A DNA stretch of 64,000 nt from Sciurus carolinensis (GCF_902686445.1 NW_025920104.1:4588001-4652000); one strand, 5' to 3'. Positions 11,330-26,520 are shown, counted from the stretch's first letter. A program made the numbers and translations. The notes: a model not told the origin generated them from the sequence alone.

Positions 11330-12412
11330 AAGAAAAAGGGAGCAGTGACCCCTTTTATTTTCTCTGTTTAAATTCAAACAGAAAACAAACATCAGTTCTG
11401 TTATACACTAACATCTTCAAAGTACATCATTTGTATAAGAGAAGGACTAAGAACAAAAGTTTTTTTACAGTGATCTAAACACAAGTGAGCAAAGAGCGCC
11501 TCCTCACACTGCTTTCCGATGATATTCAGGAGGGGCCACTTCATAATCGCTGGCACTAAACAAAGTTGCAAAGTTTTTTTGCCAGATATTGGAGGAAATC
11601 ATGAAGATAATTCAGTAATAAAGATTCTTCTCATCCAGAGGATTATAGTCCAACATTGCTCCAATTTGCACAAATAATCTCAGTAGATGTGGTGCTCCAT
11701 ACCCCTGGGACATGGGTGCATCAGGATGATCTGCAAGGATTTCAGCATACTGTGGTCTTTCAAATTTGTAGAGAAGTTGAGTGCCCAATATTACATTTAA
11801 GTACTCTTTTATTCCTGCCACAACTTCTATCTGTGTTTCCTCCATATTTCTTGTAATTTGCATAATCCTCTAGAATAGAATCCACATTCTTCTTGGTAGC
11901 AAGATAAAACAGCAGTTTTTGTCTGGTAATTAAGTCCCAGTTGTCAACAAGCAATGGTTTTAGTTCTTCAGAAATCTTTACTTTAACTTCAACTCTATTC
12001 ATAAGTGTTTCTTCATTTTCAACAATGGAATCTACCTGGGTCCTTTTCTTCCGAGGAGGCTGAGGTGTCTCACTGGTACTGCCACCATCTCCATTTCCAG
12101 GTGTATTCTGTTTGTTCTTTTTTGTTTTCAATTCAACATTTTTCTGTTGCAGACCAGATGTCTTCTTTCCTGGAGCAGCCCCTCTCATCTTTCCCTCTGC
12201 ATACTTCTCCCGATTGGCTTTTTGGAGTTCTTGCTGTTTCTGCAGATTGGTGTCCACACACTTGAGTACTCTGCTCTCTGGAACCCATTCAATTTTTATT
12301 CCAACCATTGTAATGTGTAAAGTATTTCACTTGTTTGTCATTTATTGCAACTTTAACACACTTTGCTTCATAAAGGAGAGGCCCATGAAAGCACAGTACT
12401 CGCTCACTACTC
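11330..12412 (-). pseudogene. MORF4L1: MORF4L1 (MRG15) processed pseudogene
   Basis: Read on the minus strand this is an intronless copy of MORF4L1, whose parent protein is a chromodomain and MRG-domain subunit of the NuA4/TIP60 acetyltransferase and Sin3-HDAC complexes. Visible in order: chromodomain remnant (VLCFHGPLLYEAKCVKV, near 12390-12340), linker with EWVPESRVLK, GAAPGKKTSGLQQKNVE and TSETPQPPRKKR, then the MRG domain (VEVKVKISEELKPLLVDNWD; LLYKFERPQYAEILADHPDA; end ASDYEVAPPEYHRKAV and a stop near 11510). The 3' UTR continues with an AATAAA. It is broken by a small deletion of about 5 bp near 12295 in the chromodomain, a frameshift near 11840-11860 and a stop near 11612. Codons before about 13 are missing. 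No poly(A) tract or target duplication was found with certainty. Confidence 0.92.
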
Positions 12413-14555
12413 TGAGGTTAACATTAGAACCAGTCTGCGCATAGTCGCCAGCAAGGGGGCATTGCATCTGCCCTGAAGGGGCACCTGCAAATGGAGCCCG
12501 GGGCCATGATGGTGTGACCCTAAGGTGGGGTTTATGAGACATAGGGAGGAGTTTGGATTTTATTCCAAGTTCCATGGAAAGTCACAGAAAGATTTTCTTT
12601 GGGAAATAACAAACTATTTTGCATTTTTAAGTTTGCCATGTACAATTTTTTTTTTGCCATGTACAAATTGAATGTAGTAGGGCTAAGAGTGGTGGCAGGG
12701 ACAGTGCAAGCAGTTGTATGGATCCCTAGACAACAAACAGACTTCCAAAGAGCTAGAACAATAAAGTCACTCACTCTACCTCACACACACACACATGCAC
12801 AGTTATCAATTGGATCATCTGATCCAAATGTTTATTGCTAGTTAAGCACATCTTTGCATTTTGTACAGTGGTTATTATCCTGTTGATAATATTATATATA
12901 TACATATATATACATATGTATATATATATAAAATATATGTATAAAGTATACATATATATATATAAAATACATGATGAAACACTGGTTCACAAAGCGTTAT
13001 AGCAATATCTTGTGAAGCATGAAGGAACATCAGTTGAGTCTGAGGATATCTCTTTGGAGTAGTGCTGAAGTGGAAAGAATCTATAAATATTCTGTGGTAC
13101 ACCAGAAAATTATTCCTGATAACATCAGAAATATTTTAATGTAGGTGATCAGTCTAAATTAGAAGACCTTTTTTTGGAGTTATGGAAAAAATACTTATAA
13201 AAACAGCAAACAAAAATACAAAAAAATCAAATTCTATTAGAAATGCCAGGTTTTGTGTGTGAGAAAAATTTTGGAACTAATTATACTCATTTATCAAAGC
13301 ATGAAGATGTACCTGTTTATGAGTTTAAAATTATTTCCCATTGCAGAATACAGGTATAATAATCTTACAATGAAAATGTAGCAATTAATGTTTAGATTAA
13401 GAGCAGACTACATAAGGGAGTTCTTGGTCTCATGTTCTTAATAAAAATGACAGATAATTTCATTAATCTATTTTTATTGGCCACCTACAGCATAGGCACT
13501 TAGATTTTTGTTTAGAAATCATTCTCATGTTTTCTAAGGTAGTTTGATAGACTTCATTTTTTAAAATTAAAAAAACAGGCTTATTGAAGGATATTTGTAT
13601 ACACTACATCTTCTAATATTTTTAAATTTGAAGGGATTTACAGTGAATTTTCAAATATAAATATATTTTTAAGAACTCAAAGTTTCAGGAAAACTTTCCA
13701 GAATTTGCCTTTCCCTAAATTGAGTGTTTCTCTTTCCCTAAATTGTGTGACTCAAGTGATAGAAGCTGACATCAAGAATAAGTGTAGAACCCTTCCCCCT
13801 TTCTAAAGCTAGATCCATGTCACAACTTATCAGTATTAGAGTCTTGCTAATGCAAACATACAATGTTTTACTATCATATGAGGAGAGACTTCAAAGAAAT
13901 ATCTTAGTGGTGTTACATTTACTGCCTTATGCTTAAGTAGAATCACACACATTACAAATATTAAATTGGCTTATCTTGTCTCCTTCCGCTGAAAAGGACA
14001 TCTGCTAATTTAAGTTTCTAAATATATTTATGCAAGTGAGGGAGTGGGGTAGGAAAATTGCTAGGGAAGTGAGTTAATAGATTTTATTTGAAATCAGTCA
14101 GTTATTTAAACACAGTGACTATGGAGGGTGGAATGTTCTGTGTATTTAGGCAGAGACCCAAGGCAAAGTGGCTCCCAGTTCCCCCAGTTGCAGAGCATGC
14201 ACTTCCAAAAGTAGCACAGACTTCTATATCCTGACCAGCTTAAATAAAAGGACACCACACAAATAAATCTTTGCCTACAAAGAAACAAACAGAAATGTGG
14301 GAAGGGGAATGATATAGAAAGGGAAGGATATGGGATGGTGAAGGATATCCCAGCTGCAAATTCCCAGTGGGTTGACAGGATTACCTGCATGTCCTTCAGG
14401 AGATGATATGGAAAGTGGGTGACAGAACTGAAGAGCAGCTTGAATCCTAGGAGTTGTGGGTATTAGACCAGGTGTGGCATTCAAGGTAGAACAACCCAGG
14501 ACCAAAACAGGAATGAAGAAATTACTTTAGGGTTTTCTTGTTTTTCTTTTTGTGT
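12413..14555. other. Non-coding stretch with TA-rich microsatellite
   Basis: Short (CA)n at 12782-12795 and a TA/TATG-rich tract at 12889-12966. The rest is AT-rich with no open frame resembling a protein. Confidence 0.6.
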
Positions 14556-14628
14556 GTGTGAAGCCAGATCTGGAACTCAGGGCCTGGCACATGCCAGGAA
14601 ACTGCCACACCACTGAGGTCCACCCTGA
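14556..14628 (-). mobile_element. ID-type SINE fragment, antisense
   Basis: Plus strand shows TCTGGAACTCAGGGCCTGGC, ACATGCCAGG and CCACTGAGG, the antisense tRNA-Ala-like ID body in its usual order, degraded. Confidence 0.6.
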
Positions 14629-15457
14629 ACCAAGAAATGATTTTAATATTGGAAACGACAAAGACAAGAGATGTCTTAACAAGCTGCTGGTCTATAAGTC
14701 AGGGGTGCTGTAGGATGTAGTGTAAATGAAAATCAGTATTTATTAGCACCCTGAAAGTATACTTACTTAAAAAAGCACGGCCTGTTCCCTCCCTCCCTTC
14801 ATAATAACACTTTTCACTACTGTTGCAATTTAGAAAGTTCTATTGGAGGTGTTGAGGGGGCTGTATTCCAAATCCTCTACCATGTCCCACAGATATGGAG
14901 AACTCAGTACCTCCATGTACTGAGTGCTCACTAGGCCTCTAGGTCATTGTCACCACTGCAGCCAAACCAATATTGAGTGCACACCATGTGGCTCAGGACC
15001 AGGTATTCAATGTACCTCACACCAGTCCAGGCGCACAATGACCTATGAGAGGGTAACTATTATTTTTCCATTTTACAGGTGAGGCTGAAACACAGACATT
15101 AATTCATTTGCCTGAGATGGTGCAGCTGGAAAGGGGTAGTACTGGCATTAAAAAACTAGTGTGTATAATTGAAGTGCCTTCTCTGAATCATTACATCTGC
15201 AACATAATTATAAATCTGTGGACTGGGGTGGAAGCCAGGTGTAGGCACATATTCTTCAGTCTCTATCTGACCCAAGACCAAGGGAAAGATGAAATGTCCT
15301 CATCATGGCTAGCTCTAGAATGACAAGAAGATCCAATGTAACTTCTTTTTTTTTCTTTTTGATTCCCTTTCTTTTTCATCTTTGAAACTTAGTCTATTGC
15401 AATGAAGAGAGTGATGGCATTTTATCTTTTGAATCAAGTTTTTTTTTTTTCTTTTTG
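14629..15457. other. Non-coding stretch, nothing recognised
   Basis: Mixed-composition DNA with no protein-like frame or recognised repeat. Confidence 0.5.
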
Positions 15458-15654
15458 TACTGGGCATTGAACTCAGTGGTACTCCACTGCTGAGCCACAT
15501 CCCCAACCCTTTTTTGTATTTTATTTAGAGACAGGGCCTCACTGAGTTGCTTAGCTCCTCACCTCTGCTGAGGCTGGTTTTGAACTTGAGATCCTCCTGC
15601 CTCAGCTTCCTGAGCCACTTGGAATCACAGGCATGCACCACAACATCCAGCAAG
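15458..15654 (-). mobile_element. ID-B1 fused SINE, antisense
   Basis: The plus strand runs through the antisense ID half (TACTGGGCATTGAACTCAG to GAGCCACATCCCCAACCC), an A/T linker with TTTAGAGACAGGG, then the antisense B1 half (GCTGAGGCTGGTTTTGAAC, CCTCCTGCCTCAGC). ID-B1 dimers are known from squirrel-related rodents. Confidence 0.8.
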
Positions 15655-15715
15655 GTTTTTTCTTTTGCTTTTCCTTCCTTTTGTTCCCTTTCCCCCTCTA
15701 TTTTTATCTCTCCTT

Positions 15716-15889
<174 letters not shown>

Positions 15890-16685
15890 GTTTTTTACTT
15901 TTCACAAAGTATTCCTTAAAAATATCACTCCCAAACTTTTAAATGTAGCAGGCCCCTGTCTTTTAATTATTGTACAACACTTAGGCAGAATGGATTATGA
16001 CCCTATGTATTCTGTTGCTGACACTGAACTTTCAGATCTCCAAAGATATTCTTCAGTTCCAGGGCTTGGAAACTGTAGGCTACAGGTTGCCTTTTGGCAA
16101 CTGCAGCCTTCAAAGTGACTCAAGCATTACAAAACTGTACCTGATACACATTTATCAGACTCAGTGAAAATAATCTTTATAGAAAAATGCCTACAGTTCA
16201 TACAATCCCAGTTGTCCCAGAAGAAAAAGAGGTGGAAATGCAAAAAAGGAGTTCATTGCCCTTGTGGGCAGCCCCTCTTCTGTGCTGGGTGACAGGGTGT
16301 GGTCATGTGACCCCAATGTGGTATATTTGCAAGGCATTTGGCAAATTACTTGTTTACTAAGTCCTGCTAGTAGAAGAAAATGCAGGCAGTAAATAAAACA
16401 ATATTTTAGGAAATATCTATGGTTCTAAGGGACTGTACTGGTATTATGCCACCCAAGAAACACCAAATATTCCAAGTCCATGGTACATGGAACTGGCTAT
16501 GCTTTTCAGAGATTCATGGTTCTTTCAACAGCTGCTAGAAACCCAGTGAGCTTTGGAGGATCAGGGGTCTGTCCTTGCATCCCAGAGCTACTGAACCAAA
16601 GAACTCTTGTCTGCTCTCATCATCTGTCTCTCCTGCTATTTTCCTGGAAGTTCTTACTCTCTCCCATTCTTCCTTCTTGCTCAGT
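15890..16685. other. Non-coding stretch, nothing recognised
   Basis: No protein-like frame or clear repeat family was seen. Confidence 0.5.
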
Positions 16686-16782
16686 GTACTGGGCATTGAA
16701 CTCAGTGGTACTCCACTGCTGAGCCATATCCCTGGGCCTCACTTGAGTGCTTTACCACTGAGGTACATCCTTCGCCCCAGCC
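16686..16782 (-). mobile_element. ID-type SINE fragment, antisense
   Basis: TACTGGGCATTGAACTCAG and CCACTGCTGAGCCATATCCC, then a second CTTTACCACTGAGGTACATC end. The doubled 3' half suggests a partial duplication or two stacked fragments. Confidence 0.65.
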
Positions 16783-16800
16783 TGAACAGCATGGAATACT

Positions 16801-16934
16801 TTTTATTTTTTTTAATCATAGATGGACACAATAAGTTTAATTATTTATTCATTTTTGTGTGGTGCTTAGGATTGAACCCTGTGCCTTACACATGCCAGGC
16901 AAGTGCTCCACCACTGAGCCCAGCCCCAGCCCCA
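16801..16934 (-). mobile_element. ID-type SINE with tail, antisense
   Basis: Tail sequence (ATAGATGGACACAATAA, TTATTTATTC) followed by antisense ID body (TGTGGTGCTTAGGATTGAAC, CATGCCAGGCAAGTGCTCCA, CACTGAGCCCAGCCCCAGCC). It has the same tail as the sense copy at 28140. Confidence 0.8.
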
Positions 16935-19744
16935 CCCTGTAAATTCTTCATCAGGGTGCTTCATCCAACTCATTTTCCTTCCCTGCACCTGCTTCCTTTC
17001 TCTTGACTTTCTTCATTTAACAGTATTACAGTCTCACTTAATTGAAATAGAAATTCTTCATAAATTCTTCCAAATCCTGGGGTATAGCGAATTTTTAAAA
17101 GACACAAATGATAGAAGATCAATGAAGGAATTTCCCATTGTCCTCTGTCCAACTCCAGGGTGAATTGATGGCTGTTAATGACTCTCCCTGGCTTTCTTTC
17201 CCATTCATCTTCCTTTTCAGACCCAAGTTCTTCTAGATTCTTGGGTGGTTTAATTTTTGTCTCTTTACTACTGTGGTGCTACCCCTCCCTTACCTCAATT
17301 CTTCCAAAATCTTTGCAGTGTCTTCTGTATTGACCTTAATGGTTTCAGTGTCCATAAGACTACAACATGGCATTCATTCATTCTGCACCAAGTGCCTGGC
17401 TCCATCTAGTGGTGCAGAGATGAACATCAACACTCTACCCCTCCCAGTTGTACTCTTGGTTCCTTGAGTTTTCTCTCCTCCAGTGACTTTCACAACTCTG
17501 CTTGATATCAGCACCCCTTGTGAAGGTTTGGCATGCAGTCAATTATCTTCAAGGTTCTTGCATTCCCAGATGTCTCTGAGGGAAAATTGCAGTGAACGGC
17601 TGTGGCTGCTCACAGTGAATGTGCCCTTTGCTCTCATCCCTTCTGCCTTGGAGACCCTACTTTGACTCTTAGCCTGGACAATGGGCAACCATTGCAATTA
17701 TGGGCATTTGACTGACAGTTTCCCTAGGAATACCTTGTCCATCCTCAACCTTAGGGACTTGACCACATTTTCCTCTTGTCTGATCCCTATTTCCAGCCTA
17801 TAGAACTCTGGGGATTGGATCCACTTCAAGGCCCATCACCCAATCTCAGCTGTATTCACAGATACTGGGCTGTGCTTTGGCTTGTTACCAGTGAGCTACA
17901 AGGTTGTTCAAAACTCCTCCTGATTCTAAAGCAATTTTCCTTCTTCACACATCTCTGCAAGTCACCATGGAGTATCCTCCATCTTCTTCTCACCAATAAA
18001 CTTCTACATCAAATCACTCTACTTCCATTTCTTTCAGTCCAGACTTTCAAACCCTTGCCATTTGCCTTTGGAAAATCCCTCAAAAATTTTAAAGATTCTT
18101 AAAATATTCCTAGTTACTAAGTAGAAACCTTTTCTACAGTCTCATTCTTCTCTGTCCTGTGCTGGTCATGCTGCTGATAAAACTTCCATTTGAAATCATT
18201 CCCTTGGCTTCTGCTTTGACTCTTCCTTGCTCTCTCAGATCCTTCCTGCTTCTTATGTGATGGCTTCACTACAGGTTCTCTCCTGGGCCCTGACTGGTTT
18301 AGTTTCAACCATCTAGGAGCTAAAATCATAGGGAAAAATTTAAAAATTCCATTCCTTAGTGTAGAAAACCTAAAGATCCCCAATGACCTGGCTCCTTCAC
18401 CACTGCCCTACGCTCCACCTACACTCATTACTCAACTGGACCCAGGTCTTCTGGTTGGGTCTTTGCATTTTCTGCCTGGTAGACATTTCTCCCACAAGTC
18501 CTTGGCCTGCACGATACCCAGTGAGCTCTTTGGCCAGTTGCTCTTCTCGACTGGGTTTTGCACCCTCTGTGACCCTCATTATCATGGCACTGTAACAATA
18601 TTCTCTTGCCTGTTTTCCATCAAAGTACAGGCTGCCTGACTGCAGGATGGAGGAATTGTTCCCTTTTGTCTCCTTTTAAAATGGAGGCTCACAGGATTGG
18701 TATTTAAGGAAGGGAGCAATCACCATCTCTGTGCTAATGAGATCATAGGAACTTGTACACCTGCATTTCCCCCAACATAGTAACCTTGTGCCAGGTCATC
18801 ATAATAGCTCCGTTCAAGGATAAATCAATTTATATATTGGATACACAGGCAACTTTTAGTGTTTATTTTTTGTTAATCTGATACTTGAAAAATTTTGTAG
18901 GGAACAAGTATTGTTTTAGTTAAAAGAAAATGATCTATTTAAAAGAACCTATCTTGAAAAAAAGTCAAATATTTTCATACTTTATTACTTAAAACTCATT
19001 TGCTTACAGATATCAAAAACCTAAATCAAACTACATTAAGCAACAGGGGATTCTCAACAAAGATTCTGGTGTGTATACATAGTGAAAACAGACATGTGGG
19101 AATGCTTTTTAAATCCTAGACCTAGGAACCTGGTTGCCCTAAGACTCCTGTCTATTCTTCTTTCTGTCCAGGCATAAAAAGAGGTGGCAGAGGACACTTC
19201 CCACATTTTATTATATCTTCAGTCATGCAGAGACAAAACTTCCACTTTCATTTTCAATCCCAATTTCCAAAATTGTCAGTCCCTGCTTTGACCACCCAAA
19301 GAGGGGAAATCACATTACACGGTATGATAAATTTCAGATAGGAGACCTGTTTTTAGAAATTGGAATGCAGCTACTAAGATGTAACAGACAATAGCAAACA
19401 AAATACTGTCTGAGCAAAAGCAAACACTTTTACTCAGATCCATCTCCTGCCCAGAAATTTCTCCCATTATCAAAATGCTTCTCATCCTTCAAAGCTCAGT
19501 CATAATGACTCTTTCTCTGTAAAACTTTACTGATCTCCACTCACCCAAGTCAGGACTATTTCTTCTTTTATTTTATTCTGTCTTATTTTGTGATTTTCTA
19601 TGGCTGCACATTAATAAAAGTAGGATATAAAATTAACCCTGGCTTTAAAAGTCTAATCCTACTGATATTCTAATTTCCACACAATAAGTTTAGATAAGTT
19701 ATTCACCTTCTGAGTTGGTTTTATTAAAAAAATAGGCATGGTTA
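16935..19744. other. Non-coding stretch, nothing recognised
   Basis: About 2.8 kb of mixed-composition DNA. Open frames up to 108 codons (17776-18102) have no recognisable domain. Confidence 0.5.
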
Positions 19745-20130
19745 CAGTTTGAACCATAACTGTCCCCCTGAAGTTTTATTGTGATGACAAATGTGGTCCC
19801 CGTGTGGTGCTTTCAGGGGGGTGGGATCTTAGAGGTGGGGCCTCATGACTGTATGTCACTGGTGGTGGTGTGCACTGGAAGGGGACAGTGGGACACCTAT
19901 CACTTCCCTTTCTTCTTTGCTGCCTGGCCATATATTGAGTGGTTTTCCTACACCACACACATATGTTCTTGCATGATGCATGCCCTTCCTCTCCTCAGGG
20001 GCCCCAAAGCAGAGGGTCTGCCTGATCCTGGACTGCAACCTCCAAAACTGTGAGCCAAAAGGCACATTTCCTCTTTATAAGCTGATAATCTCAATATTTG
20101 TTGCAGTAATACAAAGTTGATTAATAGGAG
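19745..20130 (+). mobile_element. MaLR-type solo LTR (MST/MLT1-like)
   Basis: Shows the order typical of mammalian apparent LTR retrotransposon LTRs: GTCCCCCTGAAGTTTTATTG, TTAGAGGTGGGGCC, and the 3' end CAACCTCCAAAACTGTGAGC followed by a truncated T/A-rich end with GCAGTAATACAAAGTTGATT. Assigned from memory of the family; a RepeatMasker hit to ERVL-MaLR would confirm. Confidence 0.65.
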
Positions 20131-20355
20131 TGGAGGTCAGAGTATTATCTCATGTGCTCCTGTGAGCATGAGAGACATTGCTTGGAAACCCCTTGCTCCT
20201 GCCTGTAGTCCAGCAGGCACTCAGCAATACCTTGTTTTCTTCCTTTCATAAGCTCCTGGGGGGCAAGATTTCCCACTGTGTTCATCAAATGCTTTAAAGT
20301 GGTCTTCATCAAATGCCTGTTGAACCAAGCTCCTTTGTGTTCTTTCCAGCCAGAT

Positions 20356-20490
20356 ATTTTTATTTTTAAATATTTCTTTAGATGTTGATAGGCCTTTTTT
20401 ATTCATTTATGTGGTGCTGAGAATTGAACCCAGTGCCTCACACATGCTAGGAAAGTGCTCTACCATGGAGCCACAACCCATGCCACCCCA
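20356..20490 (-). mobile_element. ID-type SINE with tail, antisense
   Basis: TTTAGATGTTGATAGG tail, then TATGTGGTGCTGAGAATTGA, CACATGCTAGGAAAGTGCTC and GAGCCACAACCCATGCC. Confidence 0.8.
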
Positions 20491-20694
20491 GCCAGATTTA
20501 ATGAGCTGTACACTCATTTGCTGAGGAATTCAAATTTCTTTGCATTGATGAATGCAATCTCCAAAATATAGGCTTTTTTGCCTCCTTTTCACACCTGAGG
20601 AAACAGGTGCAGAAAGATTGTGAAACTTGTTGGAGGTCAAATTCTATTAAAGAACAGATTGAGGCTGTAGTTGTAGGGCCCTCCAATTATTATT

Positions 20695-20888
20695 ATTATT
20701 TCTTTTGGTGCCAGGGGATTGAACCCAGTGGTGCTCTGTCACTGAGTTACATCCCCAGCCCTTTTAACTTAATTTCATTTTCAGACAGGTTCTCTCTAAG
20801 TTGCCCAAGCTGTCCTTGAACTTTTGATCCTTCTGCCTCAGTCTCCCAAGATACTGGAATTACAGGTGTGAAACCACTATGCCTGCCT
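20695..20888 (-). mobile_element. ID-B1 fused SINE, antisense
   Basis: ID half (GGGGATTGAACCCAGTGG to GTTACATCCCCAGCCC), linker with TTTTCAGACAGG, B1 half (CTTTTGATCCTTCTGCCTCA, TGGAATTACAGGTGTGA). Confidence 0.8.
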
Positions 20889-22189
20889 GAAAGTTATATT
20901 TCTAAGATACTTTTATACATATTTTTATCTAAATGATCCTCACCTAAATTCTGTGATAAGGACATGACTACATTATCTCTGCTTAACGAGTGAGGAAAAA
21001 CTCCACAGATGTGACTAGGCAAAAATGGGCATGAGCTTGTTGAAACCCAGTTCTTCAAGCCAGTGCTTCCTCCCTTTGAACTGTTACGATTTGGGAGACA
21101 ACAGTAAGTACAAACTTTTGTTTGGTCAAAGTGTGGAATGTTGCATTTTCAGGGATGGGGAGGGTGCATTTTTTTTCTTTTAAGCTGGCTTTAAAATGGA
21201 AAGGGAAAGAACCTTAAAATTTTACATCTGGTACACCTCCAGGAAAGAAAAAAAAATTGAAGAAAAAAGAGTGGCATCTATCTGGCAAAAAAGAATGTAA
21301 GAGTCTCAAATCTGTGTCCCTCATGGACAAAATCATTCTCTTTTTCCCTTGGGAGGGGGTTGGAATCACCCCAAACACATGAGAACTGCAAAAGTGTTAT
21401 GTACGCTCACTCTAAATATATTGTACAATAACACTTGGGCTTTGTGGTGGTAACTTCTATGTATTCAACATATGTCTCTTGCATTTATTTTGCAGGAAAA
21501 TATAGAGAAGGGAGACCAAAAAATTAGAAATAGAAAACTAAAGGTAGAAGCAACAGTGCTGATAACTGAGATAGAAAGGATAGTAAAAATTTTTTAAAGT
21601 AAAAAGTGGCATGCTATGTAAAATGATAGCTTACCAAACTACCACCTACTACAAACTTCTTCCTGTGAGACTCAAAGCATTAGAAGTATAGGAAATTGAC
21701 ACAATGCAGACTTTAAAAGAAGAAAGAGGGGGAAAAGACCCCCTCAACAAAGTCCCATGCCATTAAGGGAGATTACACATGCCACCCAGCAGTCACAGCT
21801 TGTGTGGCTTTAAATGAGCCATCTTTCAGGTAGCTGAATGGCTTCGACACTGTACTATTACTGTCCCATCTGAAATACTAAATGTTGTTTTTACATGTAC
21901 ACTCAAGGCAGAAGACGTCTGTAACAAACAGTTGCTGAGGTAGAAACCCATTTTTCACGTGATGCAGTAGAAACTTAAGAGAAAGACATTCGTTCCCAAT
22001 AAGAAAAATGATAAATTTCATCTTATAAAATTTAAAAAGTAATAAAAATATAAATAAGCAGAAAATGTTACTCCATTAGTGACATGGAGAAAATGATTTT
22101 TAATAATCTAAAACACCATATTCAGTATCATTAAGCTTTCTTTGCAAACATTTATGCATGAATATGATCTAACCATTTAATTTACAGTT
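20889..22189. other. Non-coding stretch, nothing recognised
   Basis: AT-rich, no protein-like frame. Confidence 0.5.
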
Positions 22190-22390
22190 CTCCCATGAGC
22201 AGACCATTGTGTTTATGCTGATTTTCACTGCTATAACAATGCTATGATAAATGTCTCTGGAAAATTTGTAATCACATCCTTACTAGAGATTCCTCTAGAT
22301 CAAAGGCTTTGACTCACTTTGCCAAATGAATTTCCAGAATGCTTGGATCAGTTTGTACCCTCACCCGCATTGTGTAAGTCCTTTCCTCCT
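22190..22390 (-). mobile_element. Old L1/HAL1-like fragment, antisense
   Basis: Contains the degraded order AACAATGCTATGATAAATGT, GATTCCTCTAGATCAAAGGC, TTGCCAAATGAATTTCCAGA, TTTGTACCCTCACCCGCA, which matches the antisense 3' region of ancient mammalian L1-type elements. Called from memory. Confidence 0.5.
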
Positions 22391-24823
22391 TTGATCCAGG
22401 CAGAACTAAACCAGAGCTTCAACAAAAACCAAAATTTTCTAATGGATTGCTGAAACATGGTGTAACTGTTTTCATCTGTGAAAGGCTACATATGTGACCC
22501 TCTATGTTTCTCCCTTAAACTCATTGTCCATGTTCTTACCTATGTATCTTACCATGGTTCTAGCTTTCTTAATATTTTTTAAAGAGCTGTGCAAATAGAG
22601 GTAGAAAATTAATAATTTATATCTTATCTTCTATACTTTTGTATTTATTTTGGTTCATAATATATTTTTTACCCTAAGGAAGTTTGAAATACTTCTCAAA
22701 TCTACTACATTGCTTTTTATGCTTAGAAAAAAAAATTTACCTCTTTGACCAAATACATTTTCTTCTCACCTTTTAATTGTTTGCCTTTAAAAAATACTCA
22801 GTAATCCATTTGCATATATGGTACAGGGTCAGGATCCTCCACTTCCCAACATTTGACTGTTACCTAGAACTGTAAGAAGACTCTTCATTTGATATGCTTC
22901 TCAACAGCCTTAAATTTTTTATGCAGTCTGAGTATATTCTCCTCTTTTGTTTGATTTACTTGTTGTTTTGTAACATTTTACTAACCCTGCTGTCAACAAT
23001 TTCTTAATTTTCCATTAAATCTTTTATTTACCTACTCTCATTTTTTATTCTTTCCGGTAATACTCAAAACATATTATTCAAATCTCAGAAAGCATCACAT
23101 TGTAGTTTAATTTGCTTTAAACTACAAATTAAGGTAGAAAAAGCAAATACCCTAAAATGCTTTCACAATATTAAGCCTTCCCTTTAAGAAAAAGACTGCC
23201 TGCTTGTTTGAATTTTCTTTCTCTCTTGTTAAAGCTTTACTATCTTTATATAATACCCAGTATAGTTTACATTATTTTCAAGAAATTTATTTTTTCTGTT
23301 GCTATTAGGACTGGGACTTTACCCTTGCTTATATTTTTAACTAGATATTGCCAGATTAAGGGAATCTAACAATTAAAAAAAACAGGTTCTCCATGGACTT
23401 CCAGATAAACAATTTCCTGTGAACTGACACAGTGCGTCATTCATGATATGGGCACAGGTGAAGGAGAAGGCTAGTGTGCTTTTGTCAGGACTTTGAATTA
23501 ATACAGCCTTTCTGGAAATCATTTGACAAAACGTATCAAGAACATTTTGTCTACCAATTTCACTTCAAGAATGTACTTATGAATGTTATCTAAATCAATC
23601 ATATCATCTGCAAGTAATGATAATCTTGGCAGACTTCTAGCATCTGAAATTCTGAGCACACTACTCAGGGCTTCTGGAACAACTTTAAGTAATGGCATTC
23701 CCAGAATTCTTATTTTCTTCCTAATTTTCTAAGAGAAAATTTTACTATGACTTTTTACTACTTTGGGGGAATAGTAACCTTAGAATTTAATGAAAAGTAA
23801 GTCCTTCTATACCAAACGCAGAATATGTTTAACAATAATCACAAAATTTACAGACCATACAAAGTTAACTATGCATGTTATAAACCTAACTTCTAGCATT
23901 TCATAATTAAAAGTGTTTAGGAATTTTTTTCCCATTTTAATCATCTTATGGAAATATGCATCAGTTCCTATTTAAGTATTGCTTTTTTCCCCTGCCTTTA
24001 GAATTTTAAAGCTTTGTTTCAAATGCCTTTTAAATATCCATTAAATAATCTTAATAATCTTTTTATCTGGTCCATTGTTTTAAATTTCACAGATCATTCT
24101 TTTTAAAACTTTAGCTCTGAAAACAATTTCAAATTTAGAGAAAAGTCTGAAATATCAAAGAAAAAAATAAAGCAACTGTATAAACATCACCAGACTAATC
24201 CATTGTGACACTCTGCTCCCTTTCTGCTGACTTCTGCTCTAGGAAACCCACCAAAGAGGTCAACAAGAAAAGGCAAACATCCCTTCTTTGTGAAAATATT
24301 AGCTGATTGTAGACTTATTCCATAGAGGAAAATTTTTAAAGTTTAAAATTCTTAAAGGAACATTCTTAAATCTGTGTCTACTTCCTGAATTTAGCCACAA
24401 TTGGTACAGGGGCCACAGGATCCTATTATTGTGTACTACTATGTCCATTCTTTCCTTCCATCCTATTCTCCAAATTCCAAAACCATGTGAGGTTTGTGAT
24501 TAACAAATCAGAGTTTTTATTTGTTGACATATGTTTGATAAAATGTCCTAGAGAGGATCAAGTGTCATAAAACACAGAATCAATATAAAAAAGATCCAAA
24601 CAATTTACTGCTTAAAAGTTGTACACCCCAATTTATTACATTGCACATTTAAGGTTCACAGAAAAATTCAATATGAGGTCCAGAGATTTTCTGTATGTTC
24701 CTGACCCTATGAATTGTTTCCCATGCTATCCATGGCCCCCACTGAGGGGTAAATTTGTTATAACCTATGAATCTACATTGCCACATAATTATCACCCAAA
24801 CCCCAGAGTTAATATTTATATGA
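22391..24823. other. AT-rich non-coding stretch with an old L1-like scrap
   Basis: About 23500-23600 (CAGCCTTTCTGGAAATCATT, CCAATTTCACTTCAAGAATG) resembles the sense 3' end of an ancient L1/HAL1. No other feature is recognised. Confidence 0.45.
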
Positions 24824-24906
24824 GGTGCATGTGGTACTGGAGATGGAACCCAGAACCTTGAGCAATCTTGACAAGCACTCTATCATTTAGCTACACCCCT
24901 AGCTCT
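24824..24906 (-). mobile_element. ID-type SINE fragment, antisense
   Basis: GTGGTACTGGAGATGGAACC, CAAGCACTCTATCATTTAGC and TACACCCCTAGCTC: antisense ID body, strongly degraded. Confidence 0.6.

Positions 24907-26520
<1,614 letters not shown>

Noticed and set aside
17776..18102. 108-codon plus-strand frame
   Set aside because: No domain, no splice or promoter context, and composition like the surrounding non-coding DNA.
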